Positions 1 to 13,374 of a DNA stretch of 64,000 nt are shown here, one piece after another. Source of the DNA: Holtermannia corniformis (taxonomy: Eukaryota > Basidiomycota > Tremellomycetes > Holtermanniales); contig BCIJ01000001.1 in the NCBI GenBank assembly GCA_001599935.1, positions 1,460,766 to 1,524,765 of the forward strand, read 5' to 3'. Numbering within the stretch: position 1 is the first letter of the stretch; each line of letters opens with the position of its first letter. Made by a program: the position numbers and the translations under genes. The notes beneath the pieces were generated by a model. The model did no database searches. It worked only from the letters and a program-made list of their open reading frames with translations, and was not told the origin of the DNA.

Positions 1-78
1 CAGAGTGTCTTTCAGCCGTACCAAGACGCGTTCCAGACGTTCCTGTACTTGTTTGGTCTCCCTACGCTACCTTGAGCC
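1..78 (+). CDS. C-terminal end of an unidentified gene (partial)
   Basis: The first 75 bases read without a stop on the plus strand as 25 residues rich in Phe, Gln and Leu (start QSVFQPYQDAF, end FGLPTLP) and close with TGA. The sequence is non-repetitive and amphipathic, as expected of the tail of a helical protein, but it is too short to recognise. The rest of the gene lies outside the window. It would be convergent with the LIM gene downstream. It could also be a chance open frame. Confidence 0.35.
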
Positions 79-566
79 CTGCGGGTCAGTAGCGGTACGA
101 GCTTCTTGAAGCGAGTAGTTCTCAAACGGTGCTGATTGATTTGCAGCCCATAAGGATCTTGACGGTCAGCTGCTAGCTATCTAGACCGATAGCCAGCATG
201 CGGCCGGTCTCAATTTGAATGGGTAATGTCGACAGACACCGCCGTGCAGAACGATCTGCCACATATATTTGAGGTCGGGATATCGAGCACGCGGATCAAG
301 CACTAGCATACTCATCCCGTAGTGCCGGCTACCTCGTCCGGCTCCTGTCGCTAGAGCCCAGGATGCCGGCCGAGGGAACCTGTTTCGGGCAGTACGATGT
401 CTCTCAAGAAGTAGCACGACCTTTAACGCGTTCAAGTATAATGGTGAGAGCTTCTACCGGCTCAGTCCCCCGGTGAGGTAATTCATGTCAACCGAGGAGG
501 GGGGCAACCGCATCGGGTGATGTAACAGCTGCATCGTCTCCACCTCAAGCATGTCCATCGTCAGGG
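79..566. other. Intergenic region between convergent genes
   Basis: This 488-base stretch lies between the end of the left-edge reading frame and the stop codon of the LIM gene. The longest open frame is 84 codons on the minus strand (181-435), Arg-rich and without a recognisable domain, so I treat it as chance. No RNA gene or repeat was seen. Confidence 0.5.
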
Positions 567-1552
567 TCATCTCTTCCCTACTGGGCCGTGATTCTATAAA
601 TCATCAGTCCGAAGCACGCCATGATGCCTAGCCACACATACCTTCTCGTAGCAGACGCGACAATACGGCGTGCCCTCTCGATCTGCAACCTTTGACGGGT
701 CCAAGCTCGTCCCGCACGCCGAGCATTTCAAACACCCTCGATGCCATTTCCGTCCCACCGACATGATCTACCATTCTCAGTACATTCTCGTGGGTACGGC
801 GACCTACCATCTCCGCAGCATATACCCTCTTGCCGCACCCTCCACACGTTGGCGTCTCAAGCACCGGCACTGCTCCTACTTTACTCCGCGGACTTTGCGT
901 CAACAAGCCTCGCTCGTCTAGTGAGCTCGGTGCCGGCCCGCCAGTTATGGGCCTTGGATTGCGAAAGTTGGGTCGGGTGGTAGGGGAATCGTTGCCGGTG
1001 AACCGAGGTGATAACGGCTGGGTATCGGTCTGTCGAGGGGTCGAAGGCTGTGTTCGTGGGGTTGCAGGAGTTGAGGAGGGAGATCCGGGGGCTGCTATAG
1101 GACTCTGTGGCCTCGCGACATGATTCGCAAAACGTAGGTCTGTTGTACTCGCATCAGGTTCGCTCACGCAAAAGTCGCCGCCGCTCACCTCGGGTGCCAA
1201 ACTGAAGATTATGACACCGCGAACAGTAAGGCTATCAAAGGCATCAGTCAGTGCCCAAAGCTACGAGGAAGCATCCTCACCTCGCCGTCATGCTGCACCA
1301 AACCGCCCGGATCCAGCCGCTTCTTGCACACTTGGCACACAAGACAGGGTTTGTGGTAGATCTGTCCGCTTCATCAGCCGCACGTCCTTTGCAGCTCTTC
1401 AGTGGCTTGCAGACCTTGCGAGCTGGTCCTATGACCTGGATCAAGCTCGTTAGCACAAAGTGGACCGGTCGCGCAGGAAAGGAGCTGACCTGTTCTGCAA
1501 AGTACACCGCCTTTGAGCATGTCGGACAGCTCGGTGTTTGACCGAGGATCAT
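567..1552 (-). CDS. Protein with two LIM zinc-binding domains
   Basis: Seven exons can be threaded by motif continuity. LIM1 begins CPTCSKAVYFAEQ, continues through a 21-nt exon (VIGPARK, 1415-1435), then YHKPCLVCQVCKKRL and PYCSRC. The linker FGTRDLRFAN follows, with a Pro/Ser/Thr-rich spacer of about 90 residues. LIM2 is CGGCGKRVYAAEM, then KWHRGCLKCSACGTSL and YCRVCYEK, ending a few residues later at TGA. The eight zinc ligands expected of a LIM domain are visible in each. The start at 1552 is the first ATG ahead of LIM1; an upstream exon is possible. Small two-LIM proteins of this kind are adaptors linked to the actin cytoskeleton or the nucleus. The role here is inferred from family only. 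Confidence 0.85.
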
Positions 1553-1833
1553 CTCTGGCGCTCTCGTGTGTGCACAAGGTCGGTCCAAGCTGTTGTCACC
1601 CAGCCACAGGGTAGTGTTGCTCCAAGTCGTTTGCTGCACTAGAACATGGACAGCGGGTGGCGAGTGGTGACGTTTGGTTACGAGATGCCGTCGCCGAGGA
1701 TTTATCACTGTAGGACAAGCATTACTGACATTCCCGTGCGCTATAACTACAAGTACACGGCCACGGGCGCTGCACAACGACTACAATGGGCACAACGGGA
1801 CACAAGGACATAGGTTGGGTCGGGGTTGAGGGA

Positions 1834-4775
1834 TCACAGGACAAAAGCCTGCTCGTACGTGGCGCCAAAGACTTGCAGGTTGAACATTGCGACGCGGACG
1901 ACGCGCTTCGAGAGCGCTTCGACCTCGGCGCTGAGCGTGTCGAGACCGTAGCTGGCCATGAGCGACTCGAGCTCTGTTCGCGCCTTTGACAAGAGCGCCT
2001 CTGTTCGCTCACGGACGTCGGTGGCGGTGTGAAGAGTTGGAGCAGGCGACGGTGTTGGGTGAGGTGAAGAGACGGCGGCGCTCTCGTCCTCGTCCACGGC
2101 CATGTCGGACGAGTCGTCATCAGCCTCGCTCGCCGCTTCTTCGCCATCGGCATCTTGGACTCCACTGATTGCCAGCTGCATCGCAGGCCGTGCAAGCTCG
2201 TTGGCGAGTGCGCGCTGAATGACGGCTTTGACACGCGCCTTGACAGTCTCGAACAGAGCCGACTCGGGGCGGACATGTGCGGCAATCCACCCGTCAAGCA
2301 GCGTCGATAGCTGTCGTACGGCAGGCGCGGATTGCAACCGCTGCGCGTCGGTCGTGGCTCGCAGCGCGCGTGTTGCCATTTGCAGCGTCAGGTCACGCGT
2401 TCGACTGTGCCACGCGGCGTCACGAGGGTTCGAGCCGACATAGAAGTGAGCGCTGGGGTTCGGGAGGAAAGCGAGAATGTCGGCGCGCATCTGGGTGCAG
2501 TCGGCGTCGGTGCAGGGTAGCGCCCGCGAGCGGCAGATCTGGCGGAATCCGAGCAAGAGCATGTTGAGGATGGTGATGTCGATAATGTCGGTGCTACACG
2601 AGTCAGTGCCGTTCACGAGCGTCCATAGACGACTCACTGGAAGCCGGCGATCCGCATGGCGTCGAGCTTCAGCGACTCTGGTACCGACGGCGTACTCTCG
2701 CCCTCTTGGTCGGCACGATGTGGGTGCGCATAGCGGATCGTGCCGTCGCGCAAGCTCGCCGAGCTCCACGCCATCCCGCGCCGTACGCGCTCATCGCCCG
2801 GCGCAGCAACGAGGTCCATCAAGCCATCGACAAACGCCTTGATGACGACCGTGACGCGTTCCGTGTTGCGGGCCTCGTTCGATGCCATGACGGCTTGCAA
2901 GCGTGCGCGCTCGGCCAGGTCGCCCTCGCACATGATGACTGCTTCAATAGCTGCTCGGATCCACTTGATCGTCTGGCTGTCTTTGAGATCGACTTTGGCG
3001 GCCGACAGTGTGGCCTCGAATTGCGTGTACTCGTGATCCACAGCGGTCGATGTGAGCCATGGTCGGATCGACTGCAGCTGGTGATTGGCAATGTCCTGCG
3101 AGTGTCAGCGGCCGCTAATCAAGTCATGTCGGACTCACAAGCTTCATCACCTCGACACAGTCAAAGCAACGTTGGAGACCTTCGGTGATCTTGCCCTCCA
3201 CCGTCGCAAGGCGGACCATGTCGTCAACCATGCGATCACGCACAGGCGCGCAGTGAACCTTCATAGCGGCACCTAGCTTGTCGAACAGCTTCAAGTCGAA
3301 GAGGTTTCGCCGGACTTGTGACAGCAGATAGTCGGGATCGAGAGCCATGTAGAGGCCCGGCACGAGCGCGTGTGTTGTCAGTGGCGGGCAGGCTGACGTA
3401 TGGCGGTGTCCCTGCGTCGGGTCGATCGGGTGCATGTAGTGCGACGTGCAGGGTGTCGTCGAGGCCATCAACGAGAGAATGATCTCGCGCAACGCTATGA
3501 TGATGAGCCACTAGGTCGTACAAGTCTCGAACACTCACTCCGAATCATGTCAGGGATGCGGGATGGCCAGCACTGCAGACTTCGTCGCCAGTCTTTGTCC
3601 GTGGCTTCGGTCATCCACTTGCCGCACACGCAATCGACAGTACGTCTCGATGCCAGATCGCTGCGCATCCCACGCTGGCTCCAGCGCACGCACCGGCAAC
3701 CCGTCTCAATCTCGGCTGCAATCGCCTCCCAATACATGTGCGCGGTAGAACGACCGCGGGTCGGATCCGCGCTGTGACTCGTGCGGGTAGGGCTTGCACT
3801 ACACAGCTGGACCGAGACTGAGCCTGCACGGCTGAGCGGTCGAAAGGCAAGGTTGTCAAAGAGGAGGTCGTGGCGAAGCTGGGGCGCCTTGAGGATCTCG
3901 GTCGCATCGAGGGTCCGGAGCGAAGCGAGGGTGATCGGAGGGAGCCTTGGTGGCAGTTCGTAACCGGCGGCAGGAGCATTGGCCGAGGTAAGAGTTCGAG
4001 ACGGCCGTCGGTTGAGCGAGGAGGGCCCAGCTACCGGCTCGAACGGTCGGATGCACGGGATTGGGACAGGGTTAGGAAGCTGCAGTGCATGCGTCCGTGA
4101 TTCCGAGGGCAACAGCATTGGTGGCGAGTGAGCCAACTTCTGCTTCTTGGTCGGGCGCTGGCCGTCCTGATCTACCTTGTGGAACGGCTGTACCGGGCGC
4201 AACATCGGGAGCGAGTTTGCGCGCAATCGAGTCGCTCGCGGCGAGCGTGATCGACTGTGCGTGGGCGATCCTGGGGCGCGAGGGCGATCCAGAGGTTTGC
4301 TTGTGCACAGCATGGGCGCCTGTGCACCGCCACCCGAAGGCTGAAACGCAAAGGGAGAGTCGGTGTGGGTGATCGGCGTTGCGAGTGAAGGGAGAGGGCG
4401 TGAGGGTGCGTGGCTGGCAGAGGCAGACCACGACTGGCTCAGTGGGATCGAGGATGGTTCAGGCGAGGACCAAGCAGAGGAGGGAGTTGGTGAAGCGCTC
4501 GAAGATGCATGCGAATGAGATGGCACCCAGGATGTTTGGCCGAGTTGGCAGCTCGGACCCGTGCCACTTGCCACTGCAACGGATACAGGGGCGGAAGGTG
4601 CTTTGCGTTTTTTAGACGAAGACGAGGGCCGTGCAGGCGTCGAGAGGTCTGCTTGACGTGGAGAGGCCGACGTTTCGCCACCAGCCGACGAGCTCGGCCT
4701 CGGATCGGCGTCGACGACCTGGCGCAGGGGTCGTTGAGATGGCGAGTGAGGGGGAGGGAGCGGATTTGAATCCAT
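1834..4775 (-). CDS. SOK1: Tcp11-domain protein, Sok1 homologue
   Basis: The N-terminal ~250 residues are Ser/Pro-rich and low complexity with a basic KKRKAPS patch. The Tcp11 domain follows: ILKAPQLRHDLLFDNLAF, YWEAIAAEIETGCRCV, LREIILSL after the first clear intron, a DPDYLLSQVRRNLFDL segment, and KVHCAPVRDRMVDDM, the latter strongly typical of Tcp11/Sok1. The C-terminal half is helical and includes an acidic stretch before the last ~60 residues. At least three introns are needed. In budding yeast SOK1 was found as a dosage suppressor of protein kinase A loss, and in mammals TCP11 is linked to cAMP signalling in sperm; the biochemical role is unsettled. The first ATG (4775) opens the frame; the 1.5 kb gene-free region upstream would hold its promoter. 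Confidence 0.88.
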
Positions 4776-6323
4776 CAGAGGCGGACAGTGCTAAGAGGAA
4801 AGGGGCGTTAGAAAACTCGGAATCGAATATGGACCCTCAGCTGTGAGCCTTCCGACTTACGACTGGATCCAAGTCCCGCCGGTGGGGTTTCGCGCCGCGG
4901 GATGACAAAGGTCAAGGAGGTGTCAAAGGTGGTTGGAACGAAAAGAGGACGCTGGCCGTGCTGGGCTTCGCTTCGGAGGCCGTCGTGAGCTTTGAGATAT
5001 CTCACAGGGGCGCAAGAGGCGCGGCGGAGAGCCAAGAACGCACCGAGCTGTCGAGACGTCGACGAAGGTCGGCTGGGACCAACGCACGGCAGCTTGCAGG
5101 CTGCGATCGTGCTGACAATCCGGACGAGATGCCGCACAAAGGCAGGCTGCGAGCGGGAAAGGAGTGATGGCCCGAGAGCGAAGGGCGGGTGGTCAAGGCG
5201 CAGAGCGGATGCAGCTTTGTGGATCCTCGAGGATGCGCTCGGTCGTCGAGAAAGGAGGGTCGGTCGTAGAGTTGAGGGCACGATCGACTGGGAGCGTGCT
5301 CGACGAGTGAGAGAATCTGAGACGGCAAGGGTGGGTGCTGCTCGCTTGCTGGCCGTCTCCTAGCCCAGGCCGCGAATCCGGCCCTAGCGGCCTCCTATAC
5401 GTGCACGGGCTCGCTGCCAACGGCTTGAACGGGCAGACACACAGCCACGGGACGCGGTCGATGATCGTGCGCGCACTCGGGCCGGCTTCTCGTGCGAAGC
5501 GAGCGAGCGCGTGCCGAGGTGGGGACAAGACGACGGAAAGAGCGAAGCCGCGTTAGGGGTTTCGATTGACAGAGCCGATCCGTGTGCGACACTCGAGTGC
5601 TTCGTCGGTCCTGTCGACAGACTCTAGGTGTGCGCTACGGTAGCACAGAGTTGGCTGCGAGAGCGAGGGGACCGTGCGCTCGGTGCTTGAGCCGCCGCGG
5701 TCGCTGGTGCTGACAGCCTTTTGCTTGTCCGATCCTCGCGGGATGTCACTGCGCCGGCATCAACGACAACACGTCCAGTTTGAACCGAACCGAACTCGGC
5801 CCATCGTTGACTCACCTTTGGATTGAGGAGAGTCAGTGGGCGTCGGTCGCAGGGTTCAAGCCGCGAGTCCAACTCTGTCAACGCGAGACACGGGCTCTAC
5901 GCTCGACCGTCGAACCCTCACGACGACCGGAACAACGCTACGGACCGAGCGCCGCGAGCGTACATACTCTTGGTGCCGGACAGGCGGGGCATGTGCCCGT
6001 TGAAACCGCAGCGAGGAGCAATGTCTGGACGCAAGAGGTACCCGCGGGATCGCCACGTTGTCATCTTCCGGTTGCACCACCGTGGCGTCCAAAGGGTCAC
6101 CGACGACACCGACGCTTTCGGACCGCGCACTCTGTTTGCAATGTCTCATCAGCCGTCGCACGCTCTGTCTCGGTCCCACTGGGCGCTGCCTGTCCGTGTT
6201 GAAAAGCCGATCAGGCAACAATGTCACCCTGAGGGACGTCAGGGGCGTAGCGTTGACAATGTCCGAGGCCGTCGTAAGCCGTAAAGCCCGTAGAGTCTCA
6301 AGGGTCGCATGCTGTCTACCCAA
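4776..6323. other. Gene-free region upstream of SOK1
   Basis: About 1.55 kb separates the SOK1 start from the stop of the HEATR5-like gene, both on the minus strand. Several open frames of 90-160 codons exist on both strands, but they overlap each other in antisense, are Arg/Ser-rich and show no domain. The heptamer CAATGTC occurs four times within 250 bases (6020, 6139, 6219, 6257), which may be chance. The stretch probably carries the SOK1 promoter and 5' leader, possibly with a leader intron. Confidence 0.4.
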
Positions 6324-9300
6324 TCATCCAAACGACTTCAACTCTATCTGAGCACCCTGCCGGTGCCCTGACGCCGACCCCGCAGCCGCCTGTCCGCGAT
6401 TGACGCTTTGCCGGACAGCACTCTCCATCCTGGACCGAGCGTCGGGCTCGAGCGTCGAGGTGGCCGCCTTGAACGCTTCCGGCGAGTGGGCCGCCAACGC
6501 GAGCAGTTGGCGCACAGCCAAGTGGTGCACCGGATGCGGATCAGTGGCGTCGAGCAACATCACGAGCGTTGGTAGCAGGATCGCATACGCGGCAGGCTCT
6601 GTCATCGGCGATTAGTACGATTCTGATGACTCACACCCGGAGGATTTCACCACACCGACTCACTCTTGTCCTCTGCCAAGCCGTGCACAAACGCAATAAG
6701 GGCCTTGATTACCTCATCCGCACCTCCTAGCCGAGCATCGGCTGGCGTGATCGATTCGGCATCCTCTGCCACAGCGGCCACATATGTGACGAGGGCCGGC
6801 ACCAGATGACTGTAACAGTGTTGCAGAGGCGCATGACCTCGCCCGGCCGCCGCCAGCAGCGTCTTTGCGCAGTATACGACTGTCAGAGCAAGCTGCAAGA
6901 TGTCAATTCACTGAATCCCCTGTGGCTGCAACGACCAACCTCGCCCTTTTCGCAAAGGTGTTGGCCGATCACATAGCACGCTTGCTCGATCACAGCCCGG
7001 CTGATGCGCACGGAAGACGGAAGAGTCGTCAGTATCAGCACCACAGCCAGCATGTTGTTCTTGATCTTGGTCGTGGCGACGGCGCCTTCTCGGCCCCTGT
7101 CGATCCGTCAGCCTGCTTTCAGACGTTGATCAGTACTCACCTCATGTCATCAATGTTCGTCAACGCAGCTGACAGTAGCCCGTGCACCGTGCGATCAAAT
7201 GATCCCGTCCCAGGGAGTTGTGCCGCCAACGCCTGATCCAGCACCACCTTGAGAACGGGAAGTGATGGCCCAGCGAGGTCAACGCTGGGAGTCTCGTCCT
7301 TGAGTAGGTCTGCGATGCATGAGATTGCATCGACCCGTATACCTCGATGACTTACCGGTAAAGAGGTGAACGCCGACAGCAAACAAGTCGGCGCGCTCAG
7401 ATTGCTCAAGACTGTTGACGACCTCGACCAAGGCTGGGAACGCAGCGCGCAGGAAGAGCACGCGATCGGCTGTAGAGTCGCCTTGATAGACTATGGCTCG
7501 TGAGTCGGACGATGCTTCACACACTCGAAAGACTCACCGGTGGACGGAACGTCACGAGAAGGTATAGCAGAACGGAGAGCATAGACGACGACCGCGAGGC
7601 AGCGGCGTATCTGGGCAGAAGCCACGCTATTTGAGAATCAGCAGTGGTCGTAGCAAAACTCGCAGACAAACCTGGCGGAAGACCGAGTGATAGCGTAGGC
7701 CGCGACTACCTCGACCATCTCCTTCTTGACTGCCGAGGGCTCGCTCATCGCCACTCGATAGCAGAGCGTGATCAGCTCGTCGAAGAACGCACCCTCGAAG
7801 ACGGTCGTGCCAGAGTAGACTGGCCGCACCAAACTCTTGATGGCGCGCAGAGCAACGATTGCATTCTCACTCGCTGTCGAGGAACCGATTGCCTTGGCGA
7901 GCGTCTCGAAAGCCATGCCGTAGACAATGTAAAAGTTGGGACAGGGCTCTGGACGAGCAGTCGGTGGCGATGTAGGAGCTGCAGCCGACGCAAACGTTTG
8001 ACCGTCCATAGCGCCGGCGACAAACGGATCATCGACGGCGAGCGCCGAAGCGATCGCATGTAACAATCGGAGGGACGAGCCTTGATAGTACTGCAGCTGA
8101 ATCAGTATGGCCTTGCACAGAAGTCGGAGCACGCACCGGTAAGAGCACATCCCGGCCCATGCCTGATTCACCCATGTCCAGCGAATTGCCCCCCATGGAC
8201 GCTTCCGGGTCCGTGCGCAATTGAGCGTAGTCTCGAAGCGATCCAATCCAGAAAGGCGCTAGAAGCCATCGATACGGCTGCACGACCGCTTTGAGGTAGT
8301 CTTGTTGGGTGCTTCTGATCTGTAACTCTGCCCATGCAGTAAGGATAGAAATTTTGAGCATGACAGACGCATTCGAGGACAGCTCCTCCACGTCGCCGAG
8401 CAGCAACTGCTGTCCGTCTACAGTAATGTCAGCAATCAATCCGAATGGCGTGTTGACCTACCTTTGCATTGTTCCAGTGCGCTTGTGAGCAGCTTGAGGA
8501 TCCTGCCCATCCGCGACACCTCTTGAATGACTCCAGATCCGACAAAGACGGCGCAGACCTGCACGGCCGAGGCGAGGACCTCGGGTGTCGAATCGGAGCC
8601 GAAGGACGGGGTGAGAGCGGCAGCGATCGGCGCTTGGTGCTGCTCGAGCAGCAGTGAACCCTCAAAGTCGGGATCGGCGGCCGCAGAAAAGTGCTGACGG
8701 CATTAGCGCCGATAACAACAGCGACACGACGTACCTCAATGACATCCCGGAGCACCACCAAGCCCTGGAGGCGTACCTCCATGACCAGCGCAGCCGAGGC
8801 GGAGAAAGCCATACGAATCAAGTCTGCGACTCGTGATACCAGGAGAGTTCTTGGGTTCAAGTTGAGTCGTCTTGCCAGTACCGGGTCGAATTGCTCGGGT
8901 TTGCCAGCGTCATGGACAGCCTGTACCACATCGTGCAAGCAGCAAAGGGCGAACAATTGCGTGCGCCATCTGGATGACAAAGCGCTTGATGACGTTGAGG
9001 ACATATCGCCGCCCAGCGATTCGCCCTCGTCATCTTGGAAGCCACCAGCGGTCGTCGCCTTTGCCCGTTCAGCTGCAGCTTTCTGCAACGCCGCTGTTGC
9101 TGCCGTTCTGGTCATGATCCGCTGGCAAAGATCGATCCACCCGGATGGCATAGCTGCTGCCGTTTGTCTCAACCAGCTAGTGATGACGTTGCGCACGCCC
9201 TCGATACTGGGGTCGTCGTCTAGCAAGCCGAACAGGTCTTCAACAAGTGAATTGCCGCCAAGTTTGGACATGAGTGGGGCGTCTCGCTGTACGATTTGGT

Positions 9301-12300
9301 AAAGAGCAGTGATTGTCGCCACCTTGAGAGGGCGCCGCGAGGAGCCGAGATGGGCGCGGAAGGCCGACAAGAGTTTTGGCACATCGACCTCGCCGGGTGC
9401 AAACATGAGGAACTGTTGCACGCACTTGATAGCCTCCACGGCAATGCCCTCGTCTGATTCTTCGCCGAATTCGTGCACGAGGAGGAAAATGAGGTTGCGC
9501 ATCTTGCCGGGTTCTTGCAGCTCGGGTCCGAGAACGCCGATAAGCGCGTGCAGGATACGACAGATGACCTGGTAGGCAGGGAGGTCGCTGCGGAGGTTGA
9601 CGCTGCCGATTGATCCACCTTCCGGCTCGTGCGTTTCGAGTAGGTAGATATTGGCCAGCATCCCAAGTGTGCTAGGAATAAAGGGCGCGTACGACAAGCT
9701 GGCGGCGTTGATCACCTGGCTAAGCGCCGACATTGCCCAGAAGTGCACGACTGGGTGCGGATCGGTCGCAAGCGACATCAGAATGTTGACAATGGTCTTG
9801 AGGATCGGCCCCGCAGCAAGACCGCCGACGCGGCTGTAGATGGAACCGAACGCGAGCGCGCACCCCGCACGGCTGTCGGGACTGCGATTCGTGACGACCT
9901 GATCGACCAACCACTGGATCTGCACCGTCAAGAGATTGCTGCCCCCAAAGCTTGCGAGTACACCAATCGCCTCGCTAGAGACGACACGGATGCTGACGAC
10001 GGGGTCTAGCACAGCATCCTGGAGAATGTCAGTGGATCGATCGATCGAGGTGACTGAGGCTGCTACGGACCTGGAGCAGTGTCCTGAGCAGTTCGGCGAC
10101 TTGTGAGCTTCCAATGGTTTCTCGCGACTTTCGTGATGCCCCCTCAGCATTGCTGAGAGCCCTCTGCACTGCGGCAATGGTGTTGACCAGGACCGCTTGT
10201 TTCCTGCCGGGGTTGCGCTCGAGTTTGCTGGATCGCACATGACTCGACAACACTGCGAGGGTTTGCACCTGCGTCTCCACGGATTGGTGGGGGAAGACGG
10301 TGGCAAACAGGATGACTCCTGCGTCAACAACACCTGTTGCTGAAGGGACGGGCGGCGTATTGGACGTGTCTGCATTAAAAAGGTTGAGCACATCGTTTTC
10401 CAGAGCGCCGGGTACGGGATGGAACAGGTCTTGTTCGATAGTCATTTCGATGGAGTCGCGGTTGAGAAAGTTCTTGTTGCCATCTTCCACATCTTCCAAC
10501 CGCCCTTCGTCAGGGAGCGTCTCTCGCGAAGCAAAAAGACTTGTGACACCAAACCCGTAGCAGTCGGTCGCTTGCCAGACACTTGTAAACTGCCCGGCTG
10601 CAGCGGCAATGGCGGCCTGAGCTGCGGAACCCGCATAGTTTTCCGGATCCGCAAACACGGTGATGCACGATTGCAGGAGAGCAGGTTGCAGGGCTTCTGT
10701 AGCCGAGGATGAACCGAGCACGGTAAAGCATTGCAGGACGCGTCGGCGGAGCATGCTCTCGCGCTCAACAAGTGACGGCTTGGTCGTCGACGTGTAGGAC
10801 GTGGTCCCATTGGGGTTTGCAGCCTGCTCTCGCAGAGCCTCGCCGTAGGCCGTTGCGAATCCGTTGACGAAGTTGAGCGTGTTGGAGAGCATGGTTGCGA
10901 TCCGCCGCGCGACATCAATGTTGACGAGATGGTTATGATTATGGCGGAGAAAGCTGAGCACAGCCGAGAGTGTGGTCTCGCGTACAAGAAGCAAGTACGA
11001 CCATTCCGCTTCTCCGCGCTCACCCACCGATGTGTCCTTGCTTGTTGGTTTTGGCAGGGCATTGCGCCACAGGACGAGAAGTTGCGGGAGGTGAAGCTTG
11101 ACAAAGCCCGGGCCGAGGCTCATCAGCGCACTGATCAAGGACCACGCGACTTGGACTTCGATTTTGGCCTGAGCAATGTCGTGCTCGCCGGCGCGTTTGA
11201 GCAATGATACGGCCAGGTCGAATACGCGCGAGTGGACATCGTGCGGGACGTAAAGTGGTCGCGAGGTCGTCACTGCGATGAGAGAGGCTAGCCCGTAAGC
11301 GCGTCCCACAGCCCGCGCGGCGAGGTCTTGAGGCGCAGTTGGTGTTCCGAGCAGCGACAAGTCGCGGTTGAGATCCGTGATGATGGACTCGATCAGACGG
11401 GAGAGCTGCGATGGGTTCGCGTTGCAGTATCGGCGCAGGCACCAAGCCGCGGTAACCCTGACAGAGTGACTCGGGTGAGCCAGTGCCCGCACCAGAGGCT
11501 CGTTCAAGAGCTCCTGTATAGACGCAGGGACGTTGCCCAGTTGCTCGAGCAACCCTGCAATCTCTGTGAAGCAAATGATCAAAACTGCTTTATTCACTGG
11601 CGGGACACCAGGCAACAGGTTCGGCCACCGTTTGATGTAGTTGCCGACCAGCTCGCGGATTGCGGCGACTTGGCCTTGCTCGGTCAAGAGCCGTACCCCC
11701 ATGAGGTCGCGCAAAAGCAACCCGACGGTTCCACGGACTGCCAATGTCTCGCGCCGCGTTGATGAATTCCGTGGTGTCACTACGATTTCCTCCATGAGGT
11801 GCTTTACGATCTCGGCGTAATGGTTCTCGACATAGCTGCCGCCTAGGGTCGTGAGCAGTGTGGCGTAAACATCCATGATGGCGTTGCGCAACCGGCGGCT
11901 GGTGTTTGGTCGATTATACGGTACGGAGAGCTGCTTGAGCATTTCTTGAGTTGACATTAGCGTCTTGACACTGTGATCAGCCGCAGACGTGATGACGGTC
12001 GGTCCGCCGTCCTCCTCATTGTTCGTGGTCGCCTTTTTCGGCTTCTTTGAATCTTCTGCAGGGGCCGAACCAGCGACTTGAGTCGAGGCGAGCAGGTGAG
12101 CGATCAGGCGGGACAGCGCCCGACGTGTGGTATAGTCGGCTCCTTCGATTGATCTCAATGTTGGAGTCACAAGGGACTCGACATCCGAGGGTGATGTGAT
12201 AGCGGGAGTGTAGGAGGCCAGCGCGATCAAGGTCTGCACAGTTCAGCCGCGTAAGCCTGATTGAACTCTGACATACCTCGGCTGAGACCCTTTGCACAAC

Positions 12301-13062
12301 ACCGGCCTTGTCACTCAGACTTGTTCGCAGACCTTTGAGGACCTCTTTGACGCTCTGATCTGTTACAGCTCTTCCTGTTGAATGTAGCGACTTTCGCAAG
12401 GCATCGACGGCGTGGTAGCGAAGTATGACGGGCTGAGATGTCAATGCTTGCCCTGGATGACTCTGGTCATAAAACGAACCAAACCTGTAGCTTTGAGTAC
12501 CTTCATCGACAGAGTGCAGATCTCGAGGGTAAAGGACATGAGCTGCCGATGTCAGCACTCACGTTGAGCCATGCTTACGACCCACATTGGCACCATGCTC
12601 CCGAATGATTTCTCCGATGCAGTACCAGCTTGCACTACAGAACCTCAGCAGGGAATGAGCAACGACAGATGCAGGGGCACTGACACTTTGTGCGAGCTAT
12701 CGGCAGACGTGCGGCCATCGCTCACGGCTCGGGTGAGTCCCTGCACAAAGTCAAAGAGACTGCGACTTTCGACCCGCGAGTGTAGCTTGTTGATGCATCG
12801 AGCGATGAGATGTCTGATAGGTCGACCAGGCTTGGGCAAGGTACCAGGGCTTGTCAATAGCTTGGTGAAAAAGGCATGTAGGGATTGCAGAGCTTTCAGG
12901 AGCGGCTCCTGCACACGCATCAGCATCAATCCAGACACTGCACCGATAGAGACAGACCGAGTCTAGGACCTCGATCGCTTGCTCGGCCTGCCTAAGCCAG
13001 TTGAGCAGATGTAGATCAGCTCCGTCTCCAGTGAAGCGAGCCTGTACTGGATGAGCCAACAC
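6324..13062 (-). CDS. LAA1: HEAT-repeat protein of the HEATR5/Laa1 family
   Basis: A very large gene whose exons together encode roughly 2000 residues, the usual size for HEATR5/Laa1. The N-terminus reads LHLLNWLRQAEQAIEVLD, matching the FxWLRFL start of the family. HEAT-like helical repeats follow throughout, for example ILRYHAVDALRKSL, LVRALAHPSHSVRVTAAWCL and DPHPVVHFWAMSALSQV. The last exon ends HSPEAFKAATSTLEP...RMESAVRQS, which fits the family C-terminus. About ten short introns split the frame. Laa1 binds the AP-1 clathrin adaptor and is needed for its localisation in trans-Golgi/endosome traffic; HEATR5B plays the same role in animals. The start at 13062 opens the conserved N-terminus and lies 312 bp from the divergent DUF89 gene. 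I judged the family from length and end motifs without an alignment. Confidence 0.82.
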
Positions 13063-13374
13063 GGTCGACCTTGGACGCGCCCACGAACCTCATCTACCCG
13101 CAGTGCCGCCTCTGATAGGTCTTGGGACGCCATCGCGGCCGAGTTCTCGGTGCGCAGCGTATCTAAGAGCAGAGATGGTGAACACGAGACTGGACGTCAC
13201 CGAATGGTCGCAGAACCGAGGTCTGTGCGGGGAACCGCGCTCACGGCGACCACGGCGGTGACAACTCTCGCTGCACGCTTCAGTTGGACGCACATCAGGA
13301 TGCCCGCAGGCCTGCACAAGCTGCCAGTGGACAGATACTCACCGAAAGACAAAGACAGGTGAAGGTCTCGCACC
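13063..13374. promoter_or_regulatory. Divergent promoter region, LAA1-like / DUF89
   Basis: Only 312 bases separate two start codons facing away from each other, so both promoters must lie here or overlap the 5' ends of the genes. I see no strong TATA box and no other feature. Confidence 0.45.

Noticed and set aside
8429..10393. Reading the 654-codon frame as an independent gene
   Set aside because: Its first part is out-of-frame text; the HEAT-repeat portion continues in frame with neighbouring exons of the LAA1-like gene.
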